In this document: positions 8,263 to 16,225 of the stretch, piece after piece
How the letters are laid out: every line of letters starts with the position of its first letter
How positions within the stretch are numbered: the first letter of the stretch is position 1
NCBI GenBank assembly: GCA_023406225.1
Contig: JAEXWS010000033.1
Location: forward strand, 1 to 62,367
DNA: 62,367 bases
Source of the DNA: Bacillota bacterium
Lineage (GTDB): Bacteria; Bacillota; Clostridia; Oscillospirales; Oscillospiraceae
Direction of reading: 5' to 3'
Position numbers and translations under genes: made by a program
Notes under the pieces: model-generated
The model's database searches: none
Told to the model about the DNA's origin: nothing
What the model saw: only the letters and a program-made list of their open reading frames with translations

Positions 8263-9255
8263 GTGAGCAGATACCGGATCGTAATCACCGAGAGCGAATA
8301 TGAGGATTTCTCCGCGGAGCGGGAGGTGCTGGAGCCCATCGGCTGTGAGATCGTCAAGCTGAACTGCCGGGACGGGGACGTTTTGAAAGAGGCCCTGCGG
8401 GACGCCGACGGGGTGCTGTTCCAGTGGGCCCGCATGACGGGTCCCGTCATCCGGGCCATGGAGCGGTGCCGGGTCCTGGCCAAATACGCCACCGGCACCG
8501 ACGGCGTGGACCTGGCCGCGGCCACGGGGCGGAACATCTGCGTCACCAACGTAACGGATTACTGCACGGAGGAGGTCTCCGACCACGCCTGCGCCATGCT
8601 GCTGGCGCTGTCCCGGGGACTGAAGCTCCATGACGAGGCCATCCGCCGCGGCCGCTGGGACTACCACGCGGCGAAACCCCTGCCGGACCTGCGGCGGGGC
8701 GTTCTGGGCATCGTGGGCTTCGGGCGCATTTCCCGCCGGGTGATGGAGAAGATGCGTCCCTTCTGCGGAGAGATCTGGGTGTCCAGCGGCGCTTCCGCCG
8801 AAGAGATCGCCGCCGCCGGAGGGGTGAAAAAGACCTTTGAAGAAGTGACGGCGGGGGCGGACTACCTCTCCGTCCACATCCCCGGCACGCCGGAGAACGC
8901 CGGACGGTTCGACCGGGCCGTGTTCGGGCGGATGAAGCATGGCGCGTGCCTTGTGAACGTGGCGAGAGGCTCCGTCCTCCGGGAGGAGGACCTGGCGGAG
9001 GCTTTGCAGAAGGGCCGCCCGGCCTTCGCGGCCCTGGACGTGTTTGAACAGGAGCCGCTGCCGCCTTCCAGCCCCCTGCTGGGGCTGGACAACGTGCTGC
9101 TCTCGCCCCACGCCGGGTGGTATTCCGCCGCGGCCCAGCGGCGGTTGCAGCGGACGGCGGCGGAGCAGGTGCGCGCCGTTTTGGAGGGCCGGCGGCCGGA
9201 GTGCCTGGTGAACCGGGAGGTGGCGGAACGGCTGTTTCCGCCCGAACAACAGTAA
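8263..9255 (+). CDS. D-2-hydroxyacid dehydrogenase (phosphoglycerate dehydrogenase-like), first copy
   Basis: NAD-dependent enzyme of the D-isomer-specific 2-hydroxyacid dehydrogenase family, 330 residues, interconverting a 2-oxoacid and its (R)-2-hydroxyacid. The nucleotide-binding loop is GVLGIVGFGRISRRV; the catalytic Arg lies in NVARGSVLRE, the Glu in DVFEQEPLP, and the His in LSPHAGWYS. The GTG start at 8263 follows AAAGGAGGCGCGCC. It is the first of two such genes in this cluster (the other is at 12445); the two differ clearly in sequence, so they probably act on different substrates. Reduction of a 2-oxoacid to the (R)-2-hydroxyacid is exactly the step needed before the CoA-transferase and dehydratase, as FldH and HgdH do in known pathways. 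Confidence 0.88.
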   Translation: MSRYRIVITESEYEDFSAEREVLEPIGCEIVKLNCRDGDVLKEALRDADGVLFQWARMTGPVIRAMERCRVLAKYATGTDGVDLAAATGRNICVTNVTDYCTEEVSDHACAMLLALSRGLKLHDEAIRRGRWDYHAAKPLPDLRRGVLGIVGFGRISRRVMEKMRPFCGEIWVSSGASAEEIAAAGGVKKTFEEVTAGADYLSVHIPGTPENAGRFDRAVFGRMKHGACLVNVARGSVLREEDLAEALQKGRPAFAALDVFEQEPLPPSSPLLGLDNVLLSPHAGWYSAAAQRRLQRTAAEQVRAVLEGRRPECLVNREVAERLFPPEQQ

Positions 9256-9267
9256 GGAGGAGCGCGC

Positions 9268-10770
9268 ATGATGGATTTTGTGAAGATTTACCCCGCCGAC
9301 AATGTGGCGGTGGCGCTGCGGGACGTGAAGGCGGGAGAGCAGGTCCAGGTGGACGGACGCGGCGTTTCCGTCCTGGAGGACATCCCCAACGGCCATAAGA
9401 TCGCCCTGGCGGACATTCCCCGGGGCGGGGACGTGGTGAAATACGGGAACCGCATCGGAACGGCCGCGGCGGAGATCCCCGCGGGAGGCTACGTCCACGA
9501 CCACAACGTGGCCACCTGCGCCAACAGCCGAAAAAGCTATACCTACACGCCGGACCCGGAGGCGATCTTCCCGGGGACCACGGAGGAGACCTTTTTGGGC
9601 TACCGCCGGAGCGACGGGAGCGTGGGCATCCGGAACCACCTGGCCATCATCCCCACGGTGTTCTGCGCCAACGGGCCGCTGCAAAAACTGGCCCGGATGG
9701 CGGAGGAGCGCTATCCTGCAAGCGGCCATTTCGACGGCGTGCTGCCTTTGACGCATCCCTATGGGTGCAGCCAGACGGGGAAGGACCTGGCGATGACCGC
9801 CGCCACCCTGGCGGGCGTCATCCGCAGCGCCAACTTCGGCGGCGTGCTGGTGGTGAGCCTCGGCTGTGAGATCAACGACCTTGCGACCCTGCGAAAGCAC
9901 ATGGGCCGCGTGGATGAGAGCCGGGTGAAGTTCCTGGTGCTGCAGGACAGCGACGACGAGTTCGCCGACGGGCTCCGGCTGTGCGGCGAGCTGATGGAGC
10001 AGATCGACCGGGACCGGCGGGAGCCGGTGAACCTCAGCGAGCTCCACATCGCCGTCAACTGCGGCGGCTCCGACGGTTTTTCCGGCATCACCGCCAACAA
10101 GCTGGTGGGCCGGGTGACGGAGGAGCTGGTGCGCCGGGGTGCCACCGTGAACATGACCGAGGTGCCGGAGATGTTCGGCGCGGAGCATCTGCTTATGAAC
10201 CGGGCGGCGGACAAGGCGGTGTTCGACGCGGAGGTGGACATGATCCAAAGCTACAACGACTATTTCCGGCGCTACGGAGAGAAGGTCAGCGACAATCCCA
10301 CCCAGGGCAACAAGGCGGGGGGCCTTTCCACCATCGAGGAAAAGTCCCTGGGCTGCATCCAGAAGGGCGGACGCTGCGCGGTGACGGAGGTCCTGCCCTA
10401 CGGCGGGCGGGCCACGCGGCACGGCTTTGTGCTGGTCTCCGGCCCGGGCAACGACCTTACCGGCGTCACCGGGCAGATCGCCGCCGGAGCGGTCCTGACC
10501 ATCTTCACCACCGGGCGGGGCACGCCCTGCGGCTTCGCGGGGCCCACCTTCCGCCTCTCCTCCAACAGCCGCCTGGCGGCCAAGAAGAGCGGGTGGATCG
10601 ACTTTGATGCGGGCGTGCTGTTGGAGCGGGATTCCCCGGAGGACCTGGCGGAGCTGACCGACCGGCTCTACCGGGCGGTCCTGGACACCTGCGGCGGCGC
10701 GTACCGCACCCGGAACGAGGAAAACGGCTATTATCAAATGGGGATCCTCCGGGACGGCGTGACGCTGTGA
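9268..10770 (+). CDS. UxaA family sugar-acid dehydratase (altronate/galactarate dehydratase type), SAF domain fused
   Basis: Iron-dependent hydro-lyase that converts an aldonate or aldarate into a 2-keto-3-deoxy acid. The 500 residues comprise an N-terminal SAF domain (about 1-85, ending YVHDHNVAT) and the long catalytic part, as in full-length UxaA (about 495 residues). Characteristic segments are HPYGCSQTG, SLGCEIND, NCGGSDGFSGITAN, EMFGAEHLL, and SNSRLAAK near the C-terminus. It is preceded by AAGGAGGAGCGCGC. Followed by KDPG aldolase and a 2-keto-3-deoxy acid kinase, it supports production of KDG or KDGal. D-altronate is the commonest substrate in the family, but galactarate or another acid is possible. 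Confidence 0.88.
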   Translation: MMDFVKIYPADNVAVALRDVKAGEQVQVDGRGVSVLEDIPNGHKIALADIPRGGDVVKYGNRIGTAAAEIPAGGYVHDHNVATCANSRKSYTYTPDPEAIFPGTTEETFLGYRRSDGSVGIRNHLAIIPTVFCANGPLQKLARMAEERYPASGHFDGVLPLTHPYGCSQTGKDLAMTAATLAGVIRSANFGGVLVVSLGCEINDLATLRKHMGRVDESRVKFLVLQDSDDEFADGLRLCGELMEQIDRDRREPVNLSELHIAVNCGGSDGFSGITANKLVGRVTEELVRRGATVNMTEVPEMFGAEHLLMNRAADKAVFDAEVDMIQSYNDYFRRYGEKVSDNPTQGNKAGGLSTIEEKSLGCIQKGGRCAVTEVLPYGGRATRHGFVLVSGPGNDLTGVTGQIAAGAVLTIFTTGRGTPCGFAGPTFRLSSNSRLAAKKSGWIDFDAGVLLERDSPEDLAELTDRLYRAVLDTCGGAYRTRNEENGYYQMGILRDGVTL

Positions 10771-10793
10771 CCGGAGGAGAAAGGGAGGACGAT

Positions 10794-11441
10794 ATGAGCA
10801 ATTCTGTATTGGAGACGATTTTGGAGACGAAGGTCATCGCCATCGTCCGGGGCGTTCCCAGCGGGCAGATCGCGGCTTTGGCCGGGGCCATCCGGGCGGG
10901 GGGGCTGCGCTGCCTGGAGGTCACCTTCGACCACGCCGCCTCCGGCGGTATCCAGGATACCCTGGCGTCCATCCGGCTGCTGCGCGGGGAATTTCCGGAC
11001 ATGTGCATCGGCGCGGGCACGGTGATGAGCGTGGAGGAGGTCCGCCAGGCCAGGGAGGCGGGCGCGGGCTATATCATCTCCCCCAACACCGACGAGGCCG
11101 TTATCCGGGAGACGAAGGCCCTGGGCCTTACGTCCATCCCCGGGGCCATGACCCCCTCCGAGGCGGCGAACGCCTGGAAGTGGGGGGCGGACCTGGTGAA
11201 GCTGTTCCCCGCGGGCGTGCTGGGACCGGAGTATATCAAGGCGCTGAAGGCGCCCCTCAAGCACATCCCCGTTACCGCCGTGGGCGGCGTTACCCCGCAG
11301 AACGCGCCGGACTTTCTGGCGGCGGGCTGCGCGGGCGTCGGCGTGGGGGGCAATCTGGTGTCCCCGAAGCTGGTGGCCGAGGGGCGGCTGGAGGAGATCG
11401 CGGAGACCGCCCGGGCGTACGGGAAAGCTGTTGGGAGGTGA
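10794..11441 (+). CDS. eda: KDPG/KHG aldolase (Eda type)
   Basis: Class I aldolase that splits 2-keto-3-deoxy-6-phosphogluconate to pyruvate and glyceraldehyde 3-phosphate; many members also act on 2-keto-4-hydroxyglutarate. 215 residues, a TIM barrel. VIAIVRGVPS opens the barrel, LEVTFDH holds the active-site Glu, GAGTVMS follows, and LVKLFPAGVLGPEYIKALK carries the Schiff-base Lys and phosphate-binding region. The ATG at 10794 is preferred over an in-frame start 27 bp upstream because AAAGGGAGGACGAT precedes it. It follows the dehydratase by about 23 bp and overlaps the region of the kinase start. It provides the pyruvate branch of the cluster. Confidence 0.92.
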   Translation: MSNSVLETILETKVIAIVRGVPSGQIAALAGAIRAGGLRCLEVTFDHAASGGIQDTLASIRLLRGEFPDMCIGAGTVMSVEEVRQAREAGAGYIISPNTDEAVIRETKALGLTSIPGAMTPSEAANAWKWGADLVKLFPAGVLGPEYIKALKAPLKHIPVTAVGGVTPQNAPDFLAAGCAGVGVGGNLVSPKLVAEGRLEEIAETARAYGKAVGR

Positions 11442-11446
11442 GCGCC

Positions 11447-12448
11447 GTGGCGGGAGGACTGACCGCTTATTTCGACGTGGGCACCACGAACCTGCGGCTG
11501 TATCTTCTGGATGAGCGCCTGGAGACGCTGGCGGTCCTGCGCCGCGCGCTGGGGGCCCGGGACGCGGCCATCGCCGGGTCCCGCCGGCCTCTTCTGGAGG
11601 GGATGGGAGAGGCGTACCGCCAGGTTTTGAAAGACGCCGGGGCGGCGGATGGAGACGTGAAGGCCGTCTATGCCTCGGGCATGGTCACCTCGCCTTACGG
11701 CCTGCGGGAGATCCCCCACTTTCCCGCCCCGGCCACGGCGGAGGAATTCGCCCGCGGGGGCGTCACGCCCTGCTTTGAACCCGAGGTGTTCGGGCGGGAG
11801 CTTTGGCTGGTGGCGGGGCTGAAGACCGTGGGCGCGGACATCTCCTCCACCAACAACACCCGGGGAGAGGAGATCGAGACGCTGGGGGTCCTGCCGGAGC
11901 TGGAGCGGCGCTTTCCGGGACGGCAGGCCGCCGTCATCCTGCCCGGGTCCCACACCCATGTCCTGCTGGCGGGGCAGGGGCGGCTGGAGGGCATCCTCTC
12001 CACCTTCACCGGCGAGCTGTTCCAGGCCATCCGGGAGGAGACGGTGCTGGCTCCGGTGCTGGAAACGCCGTCGGACCACCCGGACCCGGACGCGGTGGCC
12101 CTGGGAATGGAGAATCTTGAACGGTACGGCTTCAACCGGGCGCTTTACATCGGCCATGCCATGCGCGTTTTTGAGGAGGGCACGCCCCACAGCCGCCGCT
12201 GTTACTGCGAGGCGGTGATCTCCGGCGGCGTGATCCAGGCCCTGGACGCCTGCTGCCGGGAGCGGTGGAGCGCCTGCGACGTCGCATTGGTGGTGGCGGG
12301 ACCTTATATGGCGGAGCTGTTCGGACTGCTGCTGCGGCGCAGCGAACGCATCCGCCGTTGGGAGAGCCTGACGCCCTCCGGCGAGGACGGCTTTGCCCTG
12401 GAGGGCCTGCGCCGGATCATAAGGATCAGAGAAAGGAACGATTTATGA
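11447..12448 (+). CDS. 2-dehydro-3-deoxygalactonokinase/KDG kinase, DgoK family
   Basis: Phosphorylates a 2-keto-3-deoxy sugar acid so that the aldolase encoded just upstream can cleave it. About 333 residues of the ASKHA-fold DgoK family: YFDVGTTNLRLYLLD is the phosphate-1 loop, SSTNNTRGEEIETLG and LPGSHTHVLLAG are family signatures, and FTGELFQAI follows. Two GTG starts are in frame (11438 and 11447); the second is preferred because GGGAGGTG then has normal spacing. The end overlaps the ATG of the next dehydrogenase by 4 bp. Note that the kinase is of the galacto-type (DgoK) rather than the PfkB-type KdgK usually found with UxaA. Confidence 0.87.
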   Translation: MAGGLTAYFDVGTTNLRLYLLDERLETLAVLRRALGARDAAIAGSRRPLLEGMGEAYRQVLKDAGAADGDVKAVYASGMVTSPYGLREIPHFPAPATAEEFARGGVTPCFEPEVFGRELWLVAGLKTVGADISSTNNTRGEEIETLGVLPELERRFPGRQAAVILPGSHTHVLLAGQGRLEGILSTFTGELFQAIREETVLAPVLETPSDHPDPDAVALGMENLERYGFNRALYIGHAMRVFEEGTPHSRRCYCEAVISGGVIQALDACCRERWSACDVALVVAGPYMAELFGLLLRRSERIRRWESLTPSGEDGFALEGLRRIIRIRERNDL

Positions 12449-13398
12449 GCAAACGGGTTTTGGTGACCTCACGATCTTTTGGGTCCATCGACTCCACGCC
12501 CCTGGATATTTTGAATGACGCCGGATGCAGCGTGACGCTGATGGGCAGGGACTTTGCGATGGACCGCTTTGAGGCGGCGGTGGTGGACTGCGACGTTCTC
12601 ATTATCGGCGCCCACGAATTTTCCCCCGCGCTGATGGCCCGGTGCAAAAAGCTGCGGCTGATCTGCAAGCACGGCGCGGGGCTGGACAACATCCACCTGG
12701 ACGAGGCGGCGGCCCAGGGCGTGGCGGTGTGCAACGCGCCGGGCACCAACGCGAACGCGGTGGCGGACCTGACGCTGGGCCTGATGCTCTGCTGCGCCCG
12801 GCACATCGCCTTGGCGGACCGCCGGGTGCGGGCGGGGGCGTGGAAGTCCCACACCGGGCGGGATGTGTGCGGCAAGACCCTGGGCCTTCTGGGGTTTGGC
12901 AGCGTGGCCCGGAACGTGGCCCGCCGGGCCGCAGGCTTCGACATGCAGGTGCTGGCCTACGATCCCTTCCTCAAGGAACTGCCCGCGGGCTTTCCCCACG
13001 TCCGCCTCTGCGCCGACGTGATGGAGGTGATCTCCGGATGCGACTTCCTCTCCGCCCATCTCCCCCTGACGGAGGAGACCCGGAACATTGTGGGAGAGAA
13101 GGAGATGGCCGCCATGCGGCCCGGGTCCTATCTCATCAACACCGCCCGGGGCGGCGTGGTGGATGAGGCGGCGCTGTACCGGGCGCTGGTATCCGGCCAT
13201 TTGGCCGGGGCGGCCATGGACGTTGCCGCCGAGGAGCCCATGCCGCCGGACCATCCCCTGCTGACGCTGGACAACGTGGTGGTGACGCCCCACATCGGCA
13301 TGTACTCCAAGGAGGCCATCAACGCGGTCAGCATCATCTGCGCGGAAAACGCCGCCGCCTGCCTGACGGGCGGGGCGCTCAAATTCCAGGTGGTCTGA
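12445..13398 (+). CDS. D-2-hydroxyacid dehydrogenase (phosphoglycerate dehydrogenase-like), second copy
   Basis: Second NAD-dependent dehydrogenase of the same superfamily, 317 residues. Landmarks are KHGAGLDNIHLDEAAAQG, PGTNANAVADLTLGLML, the Rossmann loop LGLLGFGSVARNVA, the Arg in NTARGGVVDE, the Glu in DVAAEEPMPP and the His in VVTPHIGMYS. It lacks a C-terminal ACT domain, so it is not a regulated serine-pathway SerA; the window has a separate serA at 29231. An AAAGGAACG site precedes the ATG, which overlaps the kinase stop. A role in reducing a 2-oxoacid from this catabolic pathway, for example to an (R)-2-hydroxyacid, is inferred. Confidence 0.87.
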   Translation: MSKRVLVTSRSFGSIDSTPLDILNDAGCSVTLMGRDFAMDRFEAAVVDCDVLIIGAHEFSPALMARCKKLRLICKHGAGLDNIHLDEAAAQGVAVCNAPGTNANAVADLTLGLMLCCARHIALADRRVRAGAWKSHTGRDVCGKTLGLLGFGSVARNVARRAAGFDMQVLAYDPFLKELPAGFPHVRLCADVMEVISGCDFLSAHLPLTEETRNIVGEKEMAAMRPGSYLINTARGGVVDEAALYRALVSGHLAGAAMDVAAEEPMPPDHPLLTLDNVVVTPHIGMYSKEAINAVSIICAENAAACLTGGALKFQVV

Positions 13399-13404
13399 GA
13401 GAGT

Positions 13405-13433
13405 GGGGCTGAACGGAAGTTCGGCCCCGTTTC
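13405..13433 (+). terminator. Intrinsic terminator of the catabolic operon
   Basis: GGGGCTGAAC and GTTCGGCCCC form a 10-bp stem with a GGAA loop followed by GTTTCTT. It sits just after the last dehydrogenase and before the regulator gene, which therefore probably has its own promoter. Confidence 0.8.
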
Positions 13434-13503
13434 TTGAAGAAGATGACAAAATGTGATATCATATACCTCGATCCCGAAACCTGCCTCTGGAAAGGAGCCC
13501 GCC

Positions 13504-15255
13504 ATGTGGTCGCTGGATAAGCCCTGTGAATTTCCCTCCTCCGCCCTTCGCGCCGTGATTCGGAACACGCCCAACGGCATCCTGTTTTTTGACGACGATT
13601 TTCAGGTGGTTTTTGCAAATCCGGCGGCGGCCCGGCTGCTGGGTCTGCCCTATCCGCTGGAGGAGAGCCTGGACGTGCGGACGCTGACGGGCCCGCTGGA
13701 CCTGCAGCGCCTGGAGGAGGGGGCGACCCTGATCATGCGCCGGGGGAACGATCTGTTCCATTACAGGCTCTTGTCCATGCAGGAGGGCGGGAGGTCCACG
13801 GGACACGCCCTGATTCTGATGGAGTCCGAAGAGGTGCTGCACTCCAAGTCGGAGCTGGAGGCGGCCTGGAAGCTGACGAGCGAGATGGAGGAGATCCTGG
13901 AAGGCTCCTTCGACGGCATCCTGGTCACGGACGGGGAGGGCAACGTCCAGTTCGTCAACAGCTCTTATGAACGGGTGGCCGCCATCCCGAAAAAAGAGCT
14001 GGCGGGCCGGAACATGAGAGCTCTTATCAACCCGGTGTGGATGGAGAACTCCGTGGCCTTCGTGGTCATGGACGAGCGGAGGCCCGTCTCCAAGCGCCAG
14101 GTGACGAAGGACGGCCGGGATATCATCGTCACCGGCAAGCCCGTCTTTGACGACGCGGGCAACATCAAGCGCATCGTCATCAACGCCCGGGACATTACGG
14201 AGATTTTTCAGCTCCGGGAGGAGCTGCTCAACGCCAAGAACCGGGAGCTGCAGCACTACCAAAGCGTCCTCAGCACCACCGATGTTGAGACGGAAAAGGT
14301 GGTGGCTGTCAGCGAGAACATCAAGAAGGTGTTCACCCTGGCAAAGCGGGTGGGGCCCTTTGACGCCACGGTGCTGATCCTGGGCGAGTCCGGCGCGGGC
14401 AAGGAAGAGGTGGCCCGCCAGATCCACAACAGCAGCATGCGCCGGGACCGCGCCCTGGTGACCATCAACTGCGGCGCCATCCCGGAAAATCTGCTGGAAA
14501 GCGAGCTGTTCGGCTATGAGAGGGGGGCGTTCACCGGAGCCTCCAACGCCGGGAAGATCGGCCTGCTGGAGGCCGCGGACGGCGGCACGGTCTTTTTGGA
14601 CGAGATCGGGGAGATCCCCCTCTCCTTCCAGGTGAAGCTGCTGCGGGTGCTGGAGACGAAACAGGTGACCAGGGTGGGCGGCGTCCGGGCCAAGAGCATC
14701 GATGTGCGCTTCGTGGCGGCCACCAACCGGGACTTGAGCAAAATGGTGCGGGAGGGGACCTTCCGGGAGGACCTCTATTACCGGCTCAACGTCGTCTCCA
14801 TCACCGTGCCGCCCCTGCGCCAGCGGCGGGAGGACATCCTGCCCCTGAGCCTCTATTTCCTCAATATGTTCAACCGCAAGTACAACCAAAACAAGGTCAT
14901 GACGCCGGAGGTCATCAAGCGGATGGAGGAGTACGACTGGGAGGGCAACGTCCGGGAGCTGCGCAACGTCATGGAGCATATGGTCATCATGAGCCACAGC
15001 GTCCAGCTCCAGATCAGCGACGTGCCCTGGATCATCTGCCAATGCGCCGGAAAGGAGCCGGACCCGCTGGCTCCCCCGCCTGCGGCGGAGGCGGAGACGG
15101 AGACGACCGATTTGAACCAGGCGGTGCAGGCGCTGGAGCAGCGGCTGCTGCTTCAGGCCAGGGATGCCTGCGGCTCCACCCGGGAGATGGCCCGCTATTT
15201 GAACGTGGACCAGTCCACCGTGGTCCGCAAGCTGCGCAAATACGGGATGAGCTGA
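13504..15255 (+). CDS. Sigma-54-dependent transcriptional activator with PAS sensing domains
   Basis: Bacterial enhancer-binding protein that uses ATP hydrolysis to open promoters held by sigma-54 RNA polymerase. 583 residues: a first PAS-like segment (about 20-90, ILFFDDDFQVVFANPAAA), a second PAS domain (about 130-240, GILVTDGEGNVQFVNSSYER), an AAA+ domain with Walker A GESGAGKEE, ELFGYERGAFTGA (the GAFTGA loop that contacts sigma-54) and Walker B GTVFLDEIGE, and a C-terminal Fis-type helix-turn-helix (STREMARYLNVDQSTVVRKL). The ATG at 13504 follows AAAGGAGCCCGCC. There is no receiver domain, so it probably senses a small molecule through PAS. It is the likely regulator of the upstream cluster; rpoN itself is at 22516. 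Confidence 0.92.
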   Translation: MWSLDKPCEFPSSALRAVIRNTPNGILFFDDDFQVVFANPAAARLLGLPYPLEESLDVRTLTGPLDLQRLEEGATLIMRRGNDLFHYRLLSMQEGGRSTGHALILMESEEVLHSKSELEAAWKLTSEMEEILEGSFDGILVTDGEGNVQFVNSSYERVAAIPKKELAGRNMRALINPVWMENSVAFVVMDERRPVSKRQVTKDGRDIIVTGKPVFDDAGNIKRIVINARDITEIFQLREELLNAKNRELQHYQSVLSTTDVETEKVVAVSENIKKVFTLAKRVGPFDATVLILGESGAGKEEVARQIHNSSMRRDRALVTINCGAIPENLLESELFGYERGAFTGASNAGKIGLLEAADGGTVFLDEIGEIPLSFQVKLLRVLETKQVTRVGGVRAKSIDVRFVAATNRDLSKMVREGTFREDLYYRLNVVSITVPPLRQRREDILPLSLYFLNMFNRKYNQNKVMTPEVIKRMEEYDWEGNVRELRNVMEHMVIMSHSVQLQISDVPWIICQCAGKEPDPLAPPPAAEAETETTDLNQAVQALEQRLLLQARDACGSTREMARYLNVDQSTVVRKLRKYGMS

Positions 15256-15261
15256 GAGATC

Positions 15262-15295
15262 AAACGAGCGCCGGCCAAAAGGCCGGCGCTCGTTT
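15262..15295. terminator. Bidirectional terminator between convergent genes
   Basis: A perfect 15-bp inverted repeat (AAACGAGCGCCGGCC, AAAA loop, GGCCGGCGCTCGTTT) separates the plus-strand regulator from the minus-strand hbd gene and gives a T-run in either direction. Confidence 0.85.
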
Positions 15296-15342
15296 CCGTG
15301 GAAGGACCGCCGCGGGGCCGGGAGGGCGGCTCCGGGCGCGGT

Positions 15343-16203
15343 TTACTGCTTTTCGTACCGGTAGAAGCCCTCGCCGGACTTCCGTCCCAGCATCCCCGCG
15401 TCCACAAAGCGCTGCAGGACCGGGCTGGGGCGGAAGCGGTCGCCGTAGGCGTCGAAGAGAATCTGGTCCACGCTGACGTTCAGATCGTGGCCAAGCTGGT
15501 CCAGCAGCTTGCAGATGCCCACGGGGTGGCCCAGGCCGTACACACAGATCTTGTCGATATCCTCGGGCGTGGCCACACCCTCTTCCACCAGGCGCATGGC
15601 CTCGCCGTAAAAGACGTGGAACAGCCGGTTCAGGGCGAAGCCGGTGACGTCCTTCACCCGCACGGGCTCCTTCCCGATGGAGAGCAGCAGCTCCGTGACG
15701 GCGTCGGCCGTCTCGTCGGAGGTCAGGAGGCCCGGGATGACCTCCACCAGCTTCATGACGCTGGCGGGGGAGTTGAAGTGCATGCCCGCGAAGCGGGCGG
15801 CCCGCTCCCGGCTGACCGCGGCGGCCAGCTTGGTGATGGAGATGCTGGAGGTGTTGGAGGCCAGGATGGTCTCGGACTTGCAGATGCCGTCCAGCTTGCG
15901 GAAGGTGTCGGACTTGATCTCCAGGTTTTCCAGGACCGCCTCGATGATGAGGTCGCAATCCGCCATCAGCGTCAGGTCCGCCGTGGGAGTCACCCGGGCC
16001 AGGACGTCCTGCTTTTGCTCCTCGGTGAGTTTGCCCTTGGCCACCTGCTTGGAGAGGACCGCGTCCTGCTTCTTTTTTCCGCCGTCGGCAAACTCCTGCT
16101 TGATATCCGCCAGCACCACGTCCATGCCGCTGCGGGCAAAGCACAGGGCGATCTCCGCGCCCATCATTCCCGCGCCGACGACACCGATCTTTTGAAAGTT
16201 CAT
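15343..16203 (-). CDS. hbd: 3-hydroxybutyryl-CoA dehydrogenase
   Basis: Reduces acetoacetyl-CoA to (S)-3-hydroxybutyryl-CoA in butyrate formation. 286 residues, the normal length. The N-terminal IGVVGAGMMGAEIALCFA is the NAD(P)-binding loop, SNTSSISIT contains the conserved Ser and Asn, and AGMHFNSPASVMKLVEVIPG holds the catalytic His-Glu pair; the usual HFFNP is here HFNSP. The C-terminal GRKSGEGFYRYE is canonical. It is the last gene of crt-thl-hbd, 22 bp after the thiolase. Butyryl-CoA dehydrogenase and EtfAB are not next to it and must be elsewhere if the full butyrate route exists. Confidence 0.93.
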   Translation of the reverse strand: MNFQKIGVVGAGMMGAEIALCFARSGMDVVLADIKQEFADGGKKKQDAVLSKQVAKGKLTEEQKQDVLARVTPTADLTLMADCDLIIEAVLENLEIKSDTFRKLDGICKSETILASNTSSISITKLAAAVSRERAARFAGMHFNSPASVMKLVEVIPGLLTSDETADAVTELLLSIGKEPVRVKDVTGFALNRLFHVFYGEAMRLVEEGVATPEDIDKICVYGLGHPVGICKLLDQLGHDLNVSVDQILFDAYGDRFRPSPVLQRFVDAGMLGRKSGEGFYRYEKQ

Positions 16204-16225
16204 TTCATTCGCTCCTATTCGTTTC

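Noticed and set aside
8236..10737. An 833-codon open frame on the minus strand across the hydroxyacid dehydrogenase and UxaA genes
   Set aside because: Composition is that of antisense GC-rich DNA, no domain is recognisable, and both plus-strand genes are well supported.
13453..13503. Earlier start of the sigma-54 activator at 13453
   Set aside because: No ribosome site there and the added residues cover AT-rich promoter-like sequence; ATG 13504 has AAAGGAGC at proper distance.
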